Of a DNA stretch of 25,127 bases, positions 21,814 through 25,127 are shown one piece after another; within the stretch, counting starts at the first letter, position 1, and the number at the start of each line of letters is the position of its first letter. The notes beneath the pieces were generated by a model, which saw only the letters and a program-made list of their open reading frames with translations, did not search any database and was not told where the DNA came from. The translations under genes and the position numbers were made by a program. The stretch is from an uncultured Actinomyces sp. (lineage in GTDB: Bacteria; Actinomycetota; Actinomycetes; Actinomycetales; Actinomycetaceae): contig CALISI010000054.1 of NCBI GenBank assembly GCA_938041695.1, forward strand, positions 1 to 25,127, written 5' to 3'.

Positions 21814-21863
21814 GGGCCTACGGGGCCTACCATGGAGGCGCATCGGCCGGGAGGAAACGGCCG
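21814..21863 (+). repeat. Short repeats in the aspA upstream region
   Basis: The 135-bp gap before aspA holds a direct repeat GGGCCTAC (21814-21821 and 21823-21830) and an inverted pair CGGCCG (21844-21849 and 21858-21863) that could form a 6-bp hairpin 12 nt before the aspA ribosome binding site. A TAAAGT at 21797-21802 may be a -10. Regulatory meaning is uncertain. Confidence 0.3.
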
Positions 21864-21886
21864 GAGAACAGACGGAAGGAACAACG

Positions 21887-23299
21887 TTGACACGCACCGA
21901 AGAAGATCTGCTTGGCACCCGCGAAGTACCCGACGACGCGTACTGGGGCATTCATACGTTGCGCGCCATCGAGAACTATCAGATCTCGGGGCGCACGATC
22001 AATGAGGCGCCCGAGCTGATCCGTGCTTTCGCCCAGGTGAAGAAGGCGTGCGCGATGGCGAACATGCAGCTCAAGGCGATGAAGCCGTCCAAGGCCGAGG
22101 CGATCATCGCCGCGTGCGACGAGATCATCGAAAACGGCCGCTGCATGGACCAGTTCCCCGTCGACCAGTTCCAGGGCGGCGCTGGCACCTCCGTCAACAT
22201 GAACGCGAACGAGGTCATCGCGAACCTGGCCCTGGAGATCCTCGGCGAGGACAAGGGCCGCTACGACATCATCAACCCCAATGACCACGTCAACCGCTCG
22301 CAGTCGACGAACGACGCTTACCCGACGGCCTTCCGTATCGCGCTGTGGCGTAAGGTGAATCGCCTGCGCAAGGCCATCGATGAGCTGGCCGACGCGTTCG
22401 ATGAGAAGGGCGCCGAGTTCCGCCACATCCTGACGATGGGGCGCACGCAGCTGCAGGACGCGGTCCCGATGTCGCTGGGCAGCGAATTCTCCGCGTTTGC
22501 GCACACGCTCCGCGAGGAGGATGAGCGCCTCGTGAACAATGCTGAGCTGCTTCTTGAGACGAACCTGGGCGCGACCGCTATCGGTACCGGTCTGAACACG
22601 CCAGATGGCTACCAGCAGGTCGTTGTGCGTCAGCTGCGTCGTATCACGGGTGCGCGCGTTGTCGGTTCTCCCGATCTCCTCGAAGCCACCTCCGATACGG
22701 GCGCCTACGTCTCCATGCACGCGACCATCAAGCGCAGCGCCGTCAAGCTGTCGAAGGTCTGCAACGACCTGCGCCTGCTGGCCTCCGGCCCTCGCGCTGG
22801 CCTCAACGAGATCAACCTTCCGAAGATGGCCGCGGGCTCGTCGATCATGCCCGCCAAGGTCAACCCCGTCATCCCCGAGGTCGTCAACCAGGTCTGCTTC
22901 AAGGTGATCGGCAACGATCAGACCGTCACCATGGCGGCCGAGGCCGGCCAGCTCCAGCTCAACGTCATGGAGCCCGTCATCGCCCAGGCGCTCATCGAGT
23001 CGATCAACCTGCTCGTCAACGCGTGCGATACCCTGCGTGAGCGCTGTGTGAATGGCATTACCGCCAATCCGGACGTGTGCCGCCAGTACGTGGAGAACTC
23101 CATCGGTATCGTCACCTACTTCAATGATGTGATCGGTCACCACCTGGGCGACGTCGTCGGTAAGCGTGCCGCCGCAGAGGGTAAGACCGTCCGCGAGGTC
23201 ATCCACGAGATGGAGCTCCTCTCGGAGGAGGAGGTCGAGCGTATTCTCTCGCCCGAGAACCTCGCGCACCCGAAGTACGCGGGCACCGACGAGAGCTGA
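21887..23299 (+). CDS. aspA: Aspartate ammonia-lyase (aspartase)
   Basis: Enzyme of 470 aa that converts L-aspartate to fumarate and ammonia. It belongs to the aspartase/fumarase superfamily, shown by the signature GSSIMPAKVNP (317-327) with catalytic Ser318, the substrate loop GGAGTSVNMNANEV (97-110) and HVNRSQSTNDAYPTAFR (134-150). DQFQGGAGTSVNMN and the overall pattern fit aspartase better than class II fumarase, though the two are close. The TTG start at 21887 follows GGAAGGA (21874-21880) by 6 nt and yields the usual TRTEEDLLGTREVPDDAYWG start. It has its own upstream gap and a terminator, so it is probably a single-gene unit. It could feed fumarate into anaerobic metabolism. Confidence 0.93.
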   Translation: MTRTEEDLLGTREVPDDAYWGIHTLRAIENYQISGRTINEAPELIRAFAQVKKACAMANMQLKAMKPSKAEAIIAACDEIIENGRCMDQFPVDQFQGGAGTSVNMNANEVIANLALEILGEDKGRYDIINPNDHVNRSQSTNDAYPTAFRIALWRKVNRLRKAIDELADAFDEKGAEFRHILTMGRTQLQDAVPMSLGSEFSAFAHTLREEDERLVNNAELLLETNLGATAIGTGLNTPDGYQQVVVRQLRRITGARVVGSPDLLEATSDTGAYVSMHATIKRSAVKLSKVCNDLRLLASGPRAGLNEINLPKMAAGSSIMPAKVNPVIPEVVNQVCFKVIGNDQTVTMAAEAGQLQLNVMEPVIAQALIESINLLVNACDTLRERCVNGITANPDVCRQYVENSIGIVTYFNDVIGHHLGDVVGKRAAAEGKTVREVIHEMELLSEEEVERILSPENLAHPKYAGTDES

Positions 23300-23316
23300 G
23301 TAGCCTCTACGTACAG

Positions 23317-23358
23317 ACGAGGCCGGGGATCCCGCGTGGGTCCCCGGCCTCGTTGTTT
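23317..23358. terminator. Bidirectional terminator between aspA and the flavin reductase gene
   Basis: ACGAGGCCGGGGA (23317-23329) pairs perfectly with 23341-23353; a bulged T and CCC/GGG pairs extend it inward. TGTTTCC follows on the + strand. It lies between convergent genes. Its arms nearly match those of the hairpin at 23996-24030. Confidence 0.8.
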
Positions 23359-23361
23359 CCA

Positions 23362-23931
23362 CTAGGGGAGCAGTGACTCCTTAAACGAGCGCACGAAGGT
23401 GCCGAAACGCTCCACACGGTCCGAGAAGTAGCGGTAGATGCGCCTGCGCGCGTCTCCGACGTATTCGACGGTGTGCAGGTCCTCGTAGCGGAAACGGCCC
23501 TGCTCGTCGATGAGTGCGGGGTCGACCAGGCGCTGGGTGATCTCGCAGCGGAAGTGCGTGTAGCTGCCGTCCTCCGTTGTCTCCAGGACGCGGCAGACGA
23601 GGCTCATCTGGGCATCGTCGAGGACGGGGACGCCGTCATAGCTGCTTGATGCGACGTGGGCATCGCCGCGCTTATCCCCGCCTGAGATCGTGCCGGCGTA
23701 CTCGAAGAGGCCCATGGCCTCGGGCCCGAAGAGGTTCAGTGAGCACACGCCTGAGTGCTTGATCGAGCGTGCCGCGTGTGTCGTCGAATCGCAGCCGATC
23801 ATGACCATCTGTCCCAGTGAGTACGAGGAAGACCCCGTCGTGATTCCGACGCCGACAGCGTCGTCGGGGTAGGCCAGGATGTAGACGGGAAAGCCGTAGT
23901 AGAACTTCTCGGTCTCGTAAGGAACGTGCAT
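23362..23931 (-). CDS. Flavin reductase-like (FMN-binding split-barrel) protein
   Basis: Protein of 189 aa on the minus strand with the flavin-reductase-like split barrel pattern: FPVYILAYPDD, VGVGITTGSSSYSLGQMVMI, STTHAARSIKHSGVCSLNLF, then SYDGVPVLDDAQMSLVCRV and a C-terminal helix RYFSDRVERFGTFVRSFKES. Members bind FMN and either reduce it with NAD(P)H or serve as flavoprotein subunits; the exact reaction cannot be told here. The ATG at 23931 is chosen because the frame upstream to 24012 runs through the neighbouring terminator and resembles nothing. No ribosome binding site is clear; CACAAT sits 6 nt before the start. It stands alone between two similar terminators. Confidence 0.85.
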   Translation of the reverse strand: MHVPYETEKFYYGFPVYILAYPDDAVGVGITTGSSSYSLGQMVMIGCDSTTHAARSIKHSGVCSLNLFGPEAMGLFEYAGTISGGDKRGDAHVASSSYDGVPVLDDAQMSLVCRVLETTEDGSYTHFRCEITQRLVDPALIDEQGRFRYEDLHTVEYVGDARRRIYRYFSDRVERFGTFVRSFKESLLP

Positions 23932-23985
23932 GCATCCATTGTGCGCCGCGCGCGTCAGGAGGGCAGGGGCTATCCCACCTGTCGG

Positions 23986-24030
23986 GGAATGAAAGGAGGC
24001 CGGGAACCCCACGTGGGGATCCCCGGCCTC
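23986..24030 (-). terminator. Terminator after aceE
   Basis: On the minus strand GAGGCCGGG (right arm read from 24030) pairs with CCCGGCCTC ending at 23996, with an inner GGGG/CCCC stem around loop ACGT, followed by CTTTCATTCC. It ends the aceE transcript about 50 bp after its stop. Confidence 0.75.
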
Positions 24031-24081
24031 GTCCTCATGTCCGCTGGGCGCCGCGATGGAGGAGCGCGGGCCTAGCGACGA

Positions 24082-25127
24082 TCACTCCTCGCCAGCGTGG
24101 TCATTGCCCTGGATCGCGTAGTTGAAGAGCTCGTACTTGTCGATCGCCTGCTGGACGACCGACGGGTCAACCTGGCCCTTGTCGGCGAGGGCAGCCAGCG
24201 TGCGCACGACCATCGACTCCGCGTCGATGTGGTACCAGCGGCGAGCAGCGCGGCGGGTGTCGGAGAAACCGAAGCCATCCGCACCGAGCACGTGGTAGTC
24301 GCCCGGGACCCACTGACGGATCTGGTCAGGCAGCATGCGGTCGAAGTCGGAGGAGGCCACGAACGGACCCTCGCGACCCGCGAGCTTCGTCGACACGTAG
24401 GGGGTACGGCGCGGCTCGGACGGGTGCAAGAAGTTGTGCTCCTCGGCATCCAGGCCGTCGCGGCGCAGCTCGTTCCACGAGGTCACGGACCACACGGCGG
24501 CGTCCACGCCCCAGTCGCGAGCCAGCAGCTCGCGAGCCTCACGCGCCCACGGCACGCCGACGCCCGAGGCGAGCAGCTGAGCCTTGGGGCCGCCGAAGTT
24601 CTGGTGCTCCTCGACGTTGTAGATGCCCTTGATGATGCCCTCGACGTCGACGTTCTCCGGCTCGGCGGGCTGACGGATCGGCTCGTTGTACACGGTGATG
24701 TAGTACATGACGTTCGGATCGCGGTCTCCAGCGTCGCCGTACATGCGCTGCAGGCCATCCGCCATGATGTAGCGGATTTCGTACGCGTACGCCGGGTCGT
24801 AGGACACGAACGCGTGGTTGGTGGCGGCCAGGACCTGCGAGTGGCCGTCCATGTGCTGCAGACCCTCGCCCGCAAGCGTCGTGCGGCCCGCGGTGGCGCC
24901 GATGACGAAGCCCTTCGTCATCTGGTCGCCCGCCGCCCAGAACTGGTCGCCCGTACGCTGGAAGCCGAACATCGAGTAGAAGATGTAGATCGGAACCATC
25001 GGCAGGTCGTGCGTGGCGTATGCCGTGCCGACGACCTGGAAAGCGGCGGCCGAGCCAGCCTCGGTGATGCCCGTGTGCATGATGCGGCCCTGCTCGGACT
25101 CGCGGTAGGAGAGCATCATGTCGGCGT
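24082..25127 (-). CDS. aceE: Pyruvate dehydrogenase E1 component, homodimeric type, C-terminal part (cut by window edge)
   Basis: The last 347 or so residues of a protein normally near 900 aa; the N-terminal two thirds lie beyond the window. It is the thiamine-diphosphate E1 that decarboxylates pyruvate and hands the acetyl group to E2 in acetyl-CoA formation. Recognised AceE blocks include SYRESEQGRIMHTGITEAGS, FYSMFGFQRTGDQFWAAGDQ, TLAGEGLQHMDGHSQVLAAT and VTVYNEP-like ITVYNEPIRQPAEP, plus the C-terminal domain ending LGADGFGFSDTRRAARRWYH. Actinobacteria use this homodimeric form rather than the alpha2beta2 type. Neighbouring lipoyl genes are not in view. A hairpin terminator follows the stop. 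Confidence 0.95.
   Translation of the reverse strand, partial: ADMMLSYRESEQGRIMHTGITEAGSAAAFQVVGTAYATHDLPMVPIYIFYSMFGFQRTGDQFWAAGDQMTKGFVIGATAGRTTLAGEGLQHMDGHSQVLAATNHAFVSYDPAYAYEIRYIMADGLQRMYGDAGDRDPNVMYYITVYNEPIRQPAEPENVDVEGIIKGIYNVEEHQNFGGPKAQLLASGVGVPWAREARELLARDWGVDAAVWSVTSWNELRRDGLDAEEHNFLHPSEPRRTPYVSTKLAGREGPFVASSDFDRMLPDQIRQWVPGDYHVLGADGFGFSDTRRAARRWYHIDAESMVVRTLAALADKGQVDPSVVQQAIDKYELFNYAIQGNDHAGEE

Overview
The window is a stretch of core chromosome from a high-GC Gram-positive bacterium of the Actinomycetota. Three things point there. The gene order rplS-lepB-rnhB-DUF2469-yraN-comM-dprA-xerC-M23-rpsB-tsf-pyrH-frr-cdsA-rlmN-dxr-rseP-ispG-proS is the usual actinobacterial one. Two families I know only from actinobacteria are present (DUF2469, DUF3145). 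Pyruvate dehydrogenase E1 is the homodimeric AceE type. The gene set and style suggest Actinomycetaceae (Actinomyces/Schaalia-like); this is an impression, since no 16S rRNA gene is present. I see no insertion sequence, prophage, CRISPR array, tRNA or rRNA.

Layout. 1-6200 (+): the tail of ribosomal protein L19 with a terminator, signal peptidase I, RNase HII, DUF2469, then the DNA-uptake and DNA-processing run yraN-comM-dprA-xerC. 6262-6792 (-): a small exported M23-fold protein that has lost its usual zinc ligands. 6793-7199: a divergent regulatory region with a structured rpsB leader. 7200-8883 (+): rpsB-tsf with a good terminator. 9014-15984 (+): pyrH, then frr-cdsA-rlmN-two DivIVA-repeat proteins-dxr-rseP, mostly joined by 1-4 base overlaps, so ribosome recycling, CDP-diacylglycerol synthesis, rRNA methylation, isoprenoid synthesis and intramembrane proteolysis share one transcript. 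16090-18327 (+): ispG, a small exported SRPBCC-like protein, an unusual nested inverted repeat and an orphan membrane protein. 18405-20706 (+): proS-def. 20877-21751 (+): DUF3145 coupled to an acyl-carrier-protein-like gene without the phosphopantetheine serine. 21887-23299 (+): aspartase. 23362-25127 (-): a flavin reductase-like protein and the C-terminal part of AceE.

Most of the window is ordinary housekeeping. Second looks are best spent on the serine-less ACP next to DUF3145, the tandem DivIVA half-repeat proteins, the degenerate M23 protein, two pairs of DnaA-box-like sites that both have exactly 30-bp pitch, the nested inverted repeat at 17814-17900, the rpsB leader, and several genes that look leaderless (a -10-like hexamer exactly 6 nt before the start and no ribosome binding site).
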